Assembly (NCBI RefSeq): GCF_012910715.1
Contig: NZ_JABBHF010000002.1
Location: 501,001-565,000, forward strand
Source: Flavivirga algicola
GTDB lineage: Bacteria; Bacteroidota; Bacteroidia; Flavobacteriales; Flavobacteriaceae
Reading direction: 5' to 3'
Length of the DNA: 64,000 bases
Positions 56,701-64,000 of this stretch are shown piece by piece (within the stretch, counting starts at the first letter, position 1; every line of letters begins with the position of its first letter). A model generated the notes under the pieces. That model saw nothing but the letters and a program-made list of their open reading frames with translations, ran no database searches and had not been told where the DNA came from. The position numbers and the translations under genes are program-made.

Positions 56701-57897
56701 CAATAGCTCAGAACGTAATTCTTCAAAACTTTGATTTTTAACATTAAACAAAGCCAAACCACCATATGGACTCGTGATATAAAACTCATTATCATTTAAA
56801 TTTGAAATATGACTAGATATATTTGATGACAGTCCATATTTTAAATCCATGGAAGTGTTGAAAGAATTAAATGGAGATTTTTTGATATCAAACCTATAAA
56901 CACCTTCATTAAATGTAGTCAGCCAGCAGTGGTTTGTTGATGTCGATATTAGCGCACTTGTACGTAGTACATCTAATCCATCATCAAACAATTTTTCATG
57001 AAGATTATTTTTTAGTAATAACGTCTTAAAATTCTCAATTTTTACAACGCCTTTGTTTTTAGTTCCTAACCACAAATTATCGTAGTTATCAATCATCATG
57101 CAAATAATCTGGTATTTCTTATAAATACTTTTTCCCAATTTAAATTGGTATTTGTCACCAGTATTACTAAATGTCACTATTGAAACCCCTCTACTGGCTG
57201 AGAATAGTATTTTTCCATTGCCTAAGCTTTCAATATAATAAGTCCCTTGTATATCGTTTTCAAGGACCTTATTAAATTGAAAATTATCGGTTCTAAAATG
57301 AAATAATCCCATTGAAGAGCTAAATAAATAATTTGAAGCATCTAAGGCAATCCCATTAAAAAACAGAATATTTTCAGGGTTTACGATGTTATTTGGCATA
57401 TAATTGCCAACAAAAGTGTAATTATTGTCGAAAACCAAAAGCCCACTGCCTTCTGTAAGACACAAGGCAAAACCATTTTCAGTAAAAATAATATCTCGAA
57501 TAATGGCTTGCCCCAGTCCTTGTTCTTTAGGCAAATTAATGTCTATATTTTTAAATTTCTGCGACTTATGATCATATATAGTGACACCAGCGTCTGTACC
57601 AATCCAAACATTTCCATTCTTATCTTCTGCAAGTGCTCTTACACGATTACTAGAAAGCACATTTTCATGTAACGTGTTCTTAATAGTATTTAATTCATAA
57701 CCATCATAAATGCTTATACCATCGTATGTGCCAAACCACATACGCCCCTTGGAATGTTCTAAAATTGAGGTTACCCCATTATGAGCTAACCCTTCTGAAA
57801 TGCTTAACCTTAAATTAGATTCTAGTTTAGTAACTTGAGCTAACAAGTAATGAGACATCAAACAAACTAAGAGAACTGATATATATTTCTTTGCCAT
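53776..57897 (-). CDS. Hybrid two-component system regulator (HTCS), locus 2
   Basis: A 1,373-residue HTCS with the same layout as the locus 1 regulator: signal peptide (ending LLAQ), Reg_prop double propeller (ILEHSKGRMWFGTYDG and similar repeats), Y_Y_Y domain, one membrane helix (about 795-820), histidine kinase (SNISHEIKTPL, His about 863), ATPase (NNLLNNAFKYT, GSGIGLAFSKRL), receiver (Asp about 1169 in SDIQMPELNG; IKKPF) and AraC-type HTH ending in HFAKIFKDKYG. Many blocks of the cytoplasmic half are identical to HTCS1, while the sensor half is more diverged, as expected for paralogues with different ligands. It lies between terminators, so it probably has its own promoter in 57898-57996. 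It should control SusCDE2 and the GH2-GH105-GH29 genes. Confidence 0.96.
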   Translation of the reverse strand: MAKKYISVLLVCLMSHYLLAQVTKLESNLRLSISEGLAHNGVTSILEHSKGRMWFGTYDGISIYDGYELNTIKNTLHENVLSSNRVRALAEDKNGNVWIGTDAGVTIYDHKSQKFKNIDINLPKEQGLGQAIIRDIIFTENGFALCLTEGSGLLVFDNNYTFVGNYMPNNIVNPENILFFNGIALDASNYLFSSSMGLFHFRTDNFQFNKVLENDIQGTYYIESLGNGKILFSASRGVSIVTFSNTGDKYQFKLGKSIYKKYQIICMMIDNYDNLWLGTKNKGVVKIENFKTLLLKNNLHEKLFDDGLDVLRTSALISTSTNHCWLTTFNEGVYRFDIKKSPFNSFNTSMDLKYGLSSNISSHISNLNDNEFYITSPYGGLALFNVKNQSFEELRSELLRKNKHLIKSIFVDSKKNLWFGLISSRDLYRLKKGSNKFEKVFFAKDAMKDNFYGYSTITEDNLGNIWLAGNSAYRIKVDKQNNIETIEEVNQNTFFKDKSLGKIRFIYADPLYDLVWIGSESKGLFRIKADVNLPVKDLEIENYTRDVNRQNSISSNFVSTIIRLPNNELWIGTEGGGICKVVDGHNKPKFFALSEKDGLSNNVVKSILYDDEYNLWISTNIGLNKFNTKTSSFRKFNKSDGLPFEDFWYPAQRFKNGVMVFSGLDGFCYFSSNRIIEKEQMPNLEFENFKLFNKTITPGDTVNNRVLFDKRIDDKNEIILKYDENVFSLDIVSLHFLNTENHFLKYKLLPLNEEWIQVTSNNNTINYNGLQPGAYELNVMASNALNEWTPPKKLKILITAPYWRTPIAYIVYVILLVLLIYIISRVVLKIQRLSHEVEIEQMEINNVKEVNEAKLRFFSNISHEIKTPLTLLSGPTNILLERFKGNTEISSKLSLMQRQSKKIYQLIEQVQDFRRADVGALRMDYMRFSFNSFIQEISQDFKILASNDNKEMKIEGENKVIIVSADKDKLEKIFNNLLNNAFKYTKTNDTIEVKFKTDDKDLIVEVIDTGRGIDAKDIGHIFERFYQSHKPENKHVSGSGIGLAFSKRLVEMHYGFISAESIINEGTKITVRLPIVKELLDKEVIKDINLPKEKEVLVDNHLFDKDSINNLKTSNDFSESLIFYAEDNSDMRAFVTDVLSKFFKVKCFRNGQECYDAFDEEWPDIIISDIQMPELNGLDLCVRIKSDLKTSHIPVILLTALANLEDHIKGLRDGADAYIKKPFNFQHLVTNVEALLNNRKQLRERYKIGIPLTKENNRNNRNDNAFLEKLYSLIEENMEDQDFDLNRLSRELYLNRTHFYQKVKTLTNQTPLELLRNYRLKKAAELLVNESLSINEVIPKVGLKNRTHFAKIFKDKYGVTASAYVSEMHKKYL

Positions 57898-57996
57898 TAC
57901 ACTTTACAGAAATTAATCTTTTTCACTAAAATAACCTTTTATCATAAGAATATATGTAATCGTAGTAATTTACATACCGTTTTTATCCTTAAAAAA

Positions 57997-58031
57997 TTAG
58001 AAAGGTCACTTAAATTAAGTAACCTTTCTAA
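57997..58031 (-). terminator. Terminator after the locus 2 SusCDE genes
   Basis: A 15-bp stem with one mismatch (57997-58011 and 58017-58031, 5-base loop) and an A-tract to its left (T-tract on the minus strand), 80 bases beyond the stop at 58112. It separates SusCDE2 from HTCS2. Confidence 0.85.
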
Positions 58032-58111
58032 AAAACTATTAACTAAATTTGAATTACATCTATTCAAATTTCTTTCATTCTGTTATGCGATATTATCTTA
58101 AGAAGATAAAT

Positions 58112-59809
58112 TTAAGGTCTATAATTTATAGGCCTCCATTTCATATCATCTAAGTAAAAGGTTTGTCTGCCCGTAACCCCACTATTAAGATCTGGACGTA
58201 CATTTAAATCAAAACGTTGATTTGAGTCGCTACTAAGCGTAATTTCTTCACCAATTTCAACCCACACGCCTCGGGGTATGTTTTCAATATTCCATGAGGT
58301 AAGAGTCCATGGTTGTGTTACAGCTGTTCTAAAACCTTTAAGTGTAGTACCAGGTTCTATATAAATCATATAAGACACATAGTATGAACCTGCGGGTACT
58401 GCTCCTTTAAAAAGATTATCAGGTCCAATACCCCAACCTTGTAAATTTCTATCTACAGCACCATCAGCATAACTGTAACGCATCGAAGCATCTCCACTAA
58501 ATGCCATGTCTGTTGTTCTTGTAAATATTGGGTCATCTACTGTACCATTATTATTTCCAACCCAGTACCCATTCGCATTTGCACCATTATTGTTCATACT
58601 CTCCGACTCGGCACCAGCCCATATAGGGTCTACGACACTTTCTCCAGTTACTAATCGTACAACCGATTGGGTATCAATATTATTTAAAATCCTTGTATCA
58701 ACCGATTCTATAATATCTCCCATATACGACAAAGTAATTTCATCATCAAAGTAAACAGCCTCAGCTAGTTTTAATTCTATGATAGTTTTGTCGTTAATAT
58801 TAGTAGTAACAGATGATACAGGGATATCTTGATCAAAACCAGTATTAGGATTTTGTACATTTACGGTAAAATCACTTTCTGAACCGTTTGTTATTGCTAC
58901 TTCTCCACTTACAGTAAAACTAATAACACCTTCAGAGTCAATTTGTATTTCACTTACAATCTCGAATGGTTGTGATGAAGGAATTACATTAATAACTAAA
59001 GGTATAAATTTTACCACGTTTTCAGCTGGCAATAAATCTCCTCTAATAGACTTCATGCTACCTGCTGTAAATTTACCTAGAGAAAAATAGTTGGCTGTGA
59101 GATTCTCATCTGCAACACTAGCACCTCCTGTAAGTTTTGAAAATGGCAAAGACCATGATCTAGATGTAGGCCTATCTTCTGTTGTTAAATCTACAAATGT
59201 AAGTCCATCACCCGCTTCCACATCTATAACAGGCCACGAAGAAGGAATTTCGCCTTCTGGATCTTCAACTTCTTCATCTCCTGTCACACTTATTATTTCA
59301 TCTCCATTTTTATCGAGAACTTTAAAAGCTGGTTTTAACTTACCAAATACATCTACTTCCCATTCATTTTCAATGACCCAAATACCGTTTTCTTTGAAAG
59401 GATAAATGGTATCTCTACCCCTGTAAATAATTGAATCTTGGAATGTGTTTCTAAGTTTAACCTTATTAATACCAGGTTTTAAAAATAAAACATGGGCATC
59501 TTTATCAGTATTTATAAGTCCAAGTTCTCTATTAATAAAGGGTTGTAAAGATTCACTTCCCACATCAAAAGGAGCTTGTAAATATCTGTTTCCTTCTTCT
59601 ATTGTAAACTCATGTGTTAATGGGTTTTGCGATAAATCTCTAAATGTTATATGTTCCCCTTCCAGTATACTATACTCATTTCCTGGTGCAATACTTGTCA
59701 CCCAAGTAGCATCCTCAAAAGCTGGAGGTAAGTCATCGTTATTCTGGCACCCAATAACAAAAATGAGCGAAAGAACAATTACTAAGTACTTTAAATTTTT
59801 CATATTCAT
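58112..59809 (-). CDS. SusE-position surface lipoprotein (locus 2)
   Basis: A 565-residue lipoprotein (signal ending FVIGC) encoded 5 bases after SusD2. It is a full-length homologue of the protein at 6089-7747: an N-terminal PKD-like domain (HEFTIEEGNRYL), central beta-sandwich modules (PFEIVSEIQ, NPNTGFDQDIPV) and a C-terminal jelly-roll-like domain ending YLDDMKW. It probably binds the locus 2 glycan at the cell surface and feeds SusCD2. The most divergent stretch between the two homologues is the last 180 residues, where a ligand-binding surface would be expected (inference). Confidence 0.82.
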   Translation of the reverse strand: MNMKNLKYLVIVLSLIFVIGCQNNDDLPPAFEDATWVTSIAPGNEYSILEGEHITFRDLSQNPLTHEFTIEEGNRYLQAPFDVGSESLQPFINRELGLINTDKDAHVLFLKPGINKVKLRNTFQDSIIYRGRDTIYPFKENGIWVIENEWEVDVFGKLKPAFKVLDKNGDEIISVTGDEEVEDPEGEIPSSWPVIDVEAGDGLTFVDLTTEDRPTSRSWSLPFSKLTGGASVADENLTANYFSLGKFTAGSMKSIRGDLLPAENVVKFIPLVINVIPSSQPFEIVSEIQIDSEGVISFTVSGEVAITNGSESDFTVNVQNPNTGFDQDIPVSSVTTNINDKTIIELKLAEAVYFDDEITLSYMGDIIESVDTRILNNIDTQSVVRLVTGESVVDPIWAGAESESMNNNGANANGYWVGNNNGTVDDPIFTRTTDMAFSGDASMRYSYADGAVDRNLQGWGIGPDNLFKGAVPAGSYYVSYMIYIEPGTTLKGFRTAVTQPWTLTSWNIENIPRGVWVEIGEEITLSSDSNQRFDLNVRPDLNSGVTGRQTFYLDDMKWRPINYRP

Positions 59810-59814
59810 ATTTT

Positions 59815-61593
59815 TTAATTAACGTTAGGGTTTGCCGTTATTTCAATTAATGGAATTGGCAAATAATCATGGCTTTCCGGGTTGTAATTCTGAGCTTTAG
59901 CATCATACTCATAATCTATAATCTTAAGGCCATCAACATTATCGATATTTTCATCATTAACAGAAGCAAAATTTTTATTTACCTCATTTCCTTCAACATT
60001 TTTAATTTTTACTGTAAGGGCATAATAAGTTTCGCCAGCCAGTCTATTAAAATTAGCTTCCAAAACACCCCATCTTCTTAAGTCAGTCCAACGCGTCTGG
60101 TAACCCTCAATGCACATTTCTTGAGGTTTTTCTACATACATTAAATGTTCCATCAAAGAATCTGCTGTATAGGTAATGTTATCAAACGAAGACGAAGACC
60201 ATCTTGAGTTTGGAGGTCCCAATAACACAAGCCCCCATCTTTTTCTTACTGTATTTATTGCTTCTAATGCGCCATCTATATCCCCTGTTTTAATCATACA
60301 CTCTGCTTGCATGAGATAAACGTTAGCTAATCTATCTAATACTACATTTTTTCCTGAAGCTCTACTACCTCTTGGATTACCATCTCCTTCTGTTACATCA
60401 AGGTCATGATTTGTATACTTTTTATAAGCGCCAAAACCCCATCCATTAAATGATGTTTTAAGACTAACTCCCGTTGTTTGTCCATAACGTAAGGATACAT
60501 CATCTTCAACAATTGCAACCAAAGACGATGTTCTTAAACTTACAGGTTTAAGCGTACGCCCATTATCAGGATCATCATAATAATTTCTATCATCTAAAAT
60601 ATCCATTTGATCTGACTTAAACGTATGCACTAACCATGCAGGCATTAATGGACCAAAAGCATCAACTGTGCTTTGTGCATAGCGATTAGAAATAGCTTGG
60701 TCACTCCAAACCCTGATCTCTTCTCTAAAGTCTTTTGAATAACTGAGCTCAAGAATAGATTCTTCGGAAAAATCACCTTCACTGGTAAATAAGATATCAA
60801 AATCATAAACTAATTTATAGTTATAATCTGCAGTAACATTATTGATAAGATCATCAAAATACACCATGGCTGTTGCGTAATCCTTTTCAAACAAATAACT
60901 TTTCCCTAGATTGACCGCAGCAGCTCCTTTGGTTACACGCCCCAAATTAACACTAGGTTCTTCATATTGTGCTGGCAAATTATCATATGCATATTTTAAA
61001 TCGGCACGGAAAAAGTCTTGGACTTCATTAGCTGGAGATAAAGGTTGGTTAAACTCATCCCTAGTTTGCGGTACAAAATCTCTAATAATTACACTACCAT
61101 TATTGTAAGTACTGTGCAAATAAAAATGCATCAAACCTCTTAAGAACCTTGCTTGTCCCATTTGAGTGGTCCATAACGTTATTTCCTCCTCAGTTGTTTG
61201 ATCTTCCTTGATATTTTCTAAAGCTTCAATAACCTGATTTGCTTTAAAAATAGTATTATACATACTTACCCATCTATTTTCTACATAACTACTACCGTTT
61301 GTATAAGTAAGCTCGTAATATGGTAATGCTCTTGTTTTCCCTAAAGGTCTCCCAAAACCTGGCCACCCTTCATCTGTTTTAATAGCTTCATTTACAAGCT
61401 GTAAAATATCATGGTCTAATAATGACTGATAGGCAGCTGTTAAGCCTGTATTTGTATCTCCTAAGCTCTTCCAAAACGAACCTGTGGAAAGCTCATTCGG
61501 ATCAGATAAATCTAATTTTTCTTCGCAAGAGAATAAAAACCCTATTGCGATAAACAACAACACACAATTAATTTTTAATTTTTTCATTTTCAT
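59815..61593 (-). CDS. susD: SusD/RagB-family nutrient-binding lipoprotein (locus 2)
   Basis: A 592-residue surface lipoprotein (signal ending FLFSC) that caps SusC2. SusD hallmarks: ELSTGSFWKSLGDT near the N-terminus, RFLRGLMHFYLHS in the core, and AINTVRKRWG, MCIEGYQTRWTDLRRWG and DYLPIPLIEI in the C-terminal RagB/SusD domain. It lies 5 bases after SusC2 and 5 bases before the SusE-position gene, a tighter packing than in locus 1. Closely related to SusD of locus 1 across its length. Confidence 0.97.
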   Translation of the reverse strand: MKMKKLKINCVLLFIAIGFLFSCEEKLDLSDPNELSTGSFWKSLGDTNTGLTAAYQSLLDHDILQLVNEAIKTDEGWPGFGRPLGKTRALPYYELTYTNGSSYVENRWVSMYNTIFKANQVIEALENIKEDQTTEEEITLWTTQMGQARFLRGLMHFYLHSTYNNGSVIIRDFVPQTRDEFNQPLSPANEVQDFFRADLKYAYDNLPAQYEEPSVNLGRVTKGAAAVNLGKSYLFEKDYATAMVYFDDLINNVTADYNYKLVYDFDILFTSEGDFSEESILELSYSKDFREEIRVWSDQAISNRYAQSTVDAFGPLMPAWLVHTFKSDQMDILDDRNYYDDPDNGRTLKPVSLRTSSLVAIVEDDVSLRYGQTTGVSLKTSFNGWGFGAYKKYTNHDLDVTEGDGNPRGSRASGKNVVLDRLANVYLMQAECMIKTGDIDGALEAINTVRKRWGLVLLGPPNSRWSSSSFDNITYTADSLMEHLMYVEKPQEMCIEGYQTRWTDLRRWGVLEANFNRLAGETYYALTVKIKNVEGNEVNKNFASVNDENIDNVDGLKIIDYEYDAKAQNYNPESHDYLPIPLIEITANPNVN

Positions 61594-61598
61594 TTTTT

Positions 61599-64000
61599 TT
61601 AAAAGTTTAAATCTAATCCTACTAAATAGAGTGCAGTTCTAGGATACTGATCTCGATCTATACCTCTTCGAACAGTATTTCCTCCAACTTCTGGATCATA
61701 TCCTTTATAATCCGTAATAGTAAGTGGATTTTGTGCTGAAACATATAGTCGTAATTTATTCATCCCTCCTATTTTATCTAAAAACTTCTTGGAAAAACTA
61801 TAGCCCAATGTTGCTTGTCTTAAACGAATATAGCTTCCATCTTCGACCCATAAATCAGAGAAACCTTGATAGTTAATATGCTCTGGTCCTCTCGATGAAG
61901 GAATATTAGATGTTGGGTTACTTTCAGACCATTGATATACCAAGTCTTCATGACGTCCCTGGGCAAAGGCTTCATATCTAGCACTATTTACAAGTTCTTG
62001 CCCTAAAGCGGCGTACCAATTCATCGATAAATCAAAGCCTTTATAGTCAGCGTTTAAGTTAAATCCTATCTCATATTCTGGCAAACCACTTCCAGAGTAT
62101 ACTCTGTCTGCGTTAGTTATAGCTCCATCACCATTATTGTCTACAAATCTCACATCACCTAATTGAGGCTCTATATCAGTATCCAATAAACTATATTCAT
62201 CTAATTCTTCTTGAGTCTTTATAATCCCATCTGTGGTATGCATAAAAAATGCGCCAGCTTCATACCCCTCAGCTAATACGGTTATTGGTGTACCTCTTAA
62301 ACCAAAATCAATATTATAAATAGGCTCTTTATTTCCTTCAATTCTTGTGATTTTATTCTCATTAGTTGTAAACGTACCACCTAAAGTCATTTTTAATTTC
62401 CCTAAATTGGGTCTATATCGGGCTGCAAACTCAAATCCTTTATTCGTCATATTACCAATATTCAAAACAACTGTTGCATTACGAAGACCGCTTGCAGAAG
62501 GTGTTATCCCTATAGGAAATAACATATCTTCATTCGTTTTATCATAATACTCAGCTGCTAATGTTAATCTATTTTTAAAGAGCCCAATATCTACCCCTAT
62601 GTTTTTTTGAATAGACGTTTCCCACTTTACATTTGGATTTGCAAAACCTGTTTGAATGGCACCATTAGCCAAATCACCTGTGCCTGATCCAAATACATAA
62701 TCTATATTTGGTGTGATAGAAGCATCAAACGCATAATCTCCAAAACTTTCGTTACCTACTTCTCCATAACTTAACCTAAATTTTAAGCTGTTAATAACAT
62801 TTTTGGTATGACTCCAAAACTTCTCATCAGACACATTCCAAGCAAAAGCTGCCGAAGGAAAAATATTTGATCTATTGTTTTTTCCAAATCTGGAAGAAGC
62901 GTCTCTTCTAACACTAGAACTTAAAAGGTACCTACCTTTATACCCATATTGTATTCTAGCAATGACACCTAAAATTGTATGTTCTCTATCACGACCCGAA
63001 CCTACTTGGGGGTTTTCACTAGTACCATTAAGTGTTTTAATACTATTGTTAAGTACACCATCTCTTTGAGCAAAGAAGCGTTCCGTATGGTAATCCTCCC
63101 ATGTCATACCAGCTGTAAAGGTAAAATCATGAATATCTTCAATATTAAACTTATAGGTGCCGTAGAGGTCAAAACTTTGGTTTTTGGTTCTCGCTGCATC
63201 GTTTCTTACGTTACTGCTTGAAGGTGGACTCCAGTCAACATTACCACCATTAATTTGTAATACTTGTCGAAATGGATTAAATCTACGCTCAAATAAATTA
63301 TTAGTTGATAAACCATACCTTCCTGTTAAACGCATACCTTCAAAAATATCATAATTAATATTTATGTTTGTCTGTGTCCTAACGACATCTTGATGTCTTT
63401 CGTTTTCAAAAGAATTTAATACAAAATTTGCTCTATTACCATTTTCACCGCCAAGATTTACTACGACCTCATCTGGTTCTAGTGTCGTTAAATCTTGATT
63501 GTAAGGCCTATATCTTATCAGTTGGTTTATTAAACCTCCAGGTGTAAATTCTCTACGCTCAGAATTTAAAGATATATTGGCTCTAATATCCCATTTACCA
63601 TGCTTATAATTTGTATTAGCTCTTATATTAAACCTATCGAAACTAGCCCCTACCTGTGATCCTTTTTCTTGAAAAAAACCAGTACTCACACTATATGTAA
63701 TATCTTTGGATCCTCCAGAAATAGAAACGAAATGGTTTTGCGTGGGTTGATCGTCTATAACAACATTATTAAATAAATTTGTGTTTAGCTGTAATCTGGA
63801 TGCTCCCCCCAAACCAATGATATCTATTTCATCGTCTCCAAGGCCACCACTTACATTTCTCCTTGCTATAAGATCAAAATAGGTTTGCTGGTTAGCATTC
63901 ATCAATCTTACTGCGGTTCTATCTAAACGCTTAATCCCGTAATTTGAATTAGCACGAACAGATAAGCTTCCTGCCTGACCTTGCTTTGTTGTGATTAAAA
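61599..64000 (-). CDS. susC: SusC-family TonB-dependent transporter (locus 2), 5' end missing
   Basis: The frame is open to the right edge, so the signal peptide, carboxypeptidase-like domain and most of the plug lie outside. The visible part begins with the end of the plug (LITTKQGQAGSLSV at 63920-63999) and contains the complete barrel, ending with LVGLDLNF. It aligns along its whole visible length with SusC of locus 1, for example the YLLSSSVRRDASSRFG, NIGNMTNKGFEFAA and VYSGSGLPEYEIGFN segments. Together with the SusD and SusE-position genes it forms the uptake core of locus 2. Confidence 0.96.
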   Translation of the reverse strand, partial: LITTKQGQAGSLSVRANSNYGIKRLDRTAVRLMNANQQTYFDLIARRNVSGGLGDDEIDIIGLGGASRLQLNTNLFNNVVIDDQPTQNHFVSISGGSKDITYSVSTGFFQEKGSQVGASFDRFNIRANTNYKHGKWDIRANISLNSERREFTPGGLINQLIRYRPYNQDLTTLEPDEVVVNLGGENGNRANFVLNSFENERHQDVVRTQTNININYDIFEGMRLTGRYGLSTNNLFERRFNPFRQVLQINGGNVDWSPPSSSNVRNDAARTKNQSFDLYGTYKFNIEDIHDFTFTAGMTWEDYHTERFFAQRDGVLNNSIKTLNGTSENPQVGSGRDREHTILGVIARIQYGYKGRYLLSSSVRRDASSRFGKNNRSNIFPSAAFAWNVSDEKFWSHTKNVINSLKFRLSYGEVGNESFGDYAFDASITPNIDYVFGSGTGDLANGAIQTGFANPNVKWETSIQKNIGVDIGLFKNRLTLAAEYYDKTNEDMLFPIGITPSASGLRNATVVLNIGNMTNKGFEFAARYRPNLGKLKMTLGGTFTTNENKITRIEGNKEPIYNIDFGLRGTPITVLAEGYEAGAFFMHTTDGIIKTQEELDEYSLLDTDIEPQLGDVRFVDNNGDGAITNADRVYSGSGLPEYEIGFNLNADYKGFDLSMNWYAALGQELVNSARYEAFAQGRHEDLVYQWSESNPTSNIPSSRGPEHINYQGFSDLWVEDGSYIRLRQATLGYSFSKKFLDKIGGMNKLRLYVSAQNPLTITDYKGYDPEVGGNTVRRGIDRDQYPRTALYLVGLDLNF

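Noticed and set aside
59445-59822. 125-codon plus-strand frame inside the SusE-like gene of locus 2
   Set aside because: Antisense to a well-supported gene with matching homologue in locus 1; composition follows the real frame.
1-64000. CRISPR array, phage genes, insertion sequences or integrase remnants
   Set aside because: No regularly spaced repeats, no transposase- or integrase-like frames and no terminal inverted repeats were seen.

Overview
This window comes from a low-GC (about one third G+C) member of the Bacteroidota, very probably a marine flavobacterium. The evidence is two SusC/SusD pairs, two hybrid two-component (HTCS) regulators, a type IX secretion C-terminal domain, an ECF-sigma/FecR/TonB-receptor set, many lipoprotein signal peptides, S1 sulfatases and AT-rich spacers. 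No rRNA, tRNA, CRISPR array or insertion sequence was recognised. Almost everything serves the capture and breakdown of (sulfated) polysaccharides.

Region A, 1-21.8 kb (polysaccharide utilization locus 1, all minus strand): a GH97 N-terminus running off the left edge, an S1 sulfatase, a two-domain FN3-like lipoprotein, a large GH42-like clan-A hydrolase with a T9SS tail, a SusE-position lipoprotein, SusD, SusC, a GH110-type alpha-1,3-galactosidase, an HTCS regulator and a five-bladed-propeller putative glycosidase. The enzyme set points to a sulfated galactan with alpha-1,3-galactose links, such as a carrageenan-type or agar-type red algal polymer. An 18-base element occurs once upstream of the GH110 gene and once, inverted, upstream of the propeller gene; it is a candidate operator for the HTCS.

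Region B, 22.1-30.5 kb: a six-gene minus-strand operon encoding an ECF sigma factor, FecR anti-sigma, an STN-type TonB receptor, a PhoD-like phosphatase, an exported propeller protein and a lipoprotein with an HDWE motif. It ends in a perfect 14-bp terminator hairpin. It looks like a surface-signalled uptake module for an unknown, perhaps phosphorylated, ligand. A small exported ORF and a membrane-anchored rhodanese follow.

Region C, 31.5-44.1 kb: a strikingly GC-rich GH2 gene, a cytoplasmic DUF5107-TPR protein and a sugar-porter MFS permease on the minus strand, divergent from an AraC regulator; then a plus-strand pair of heparinase II/III-fold lyase and S1 sulfatase, suggesting attack on a sulfated, uronate-containing glycan.

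Region D, 44.3-46.6 kb: genes not obviously tied to glycans: an exported protein made of two copies of one domain, an HxlR regulator and a short-chain dehydrogenase.

Region E, 46.8-64 kb (locus 2, minus strand): SusC (cut by the right edge), SusD and a SusE-position protein, a terminator, a second HTCS, then GH2, a GH105-propeller-lyase fusion and a GH29 alpha-L-fucosidase. The SusC/D/E/HTCS set is paralogous to that of locus 1 but the order and enzymes differ, which suggests duplication of a core followed by a change of substrate to a fucosylated, uronic-acid-containing glycan.
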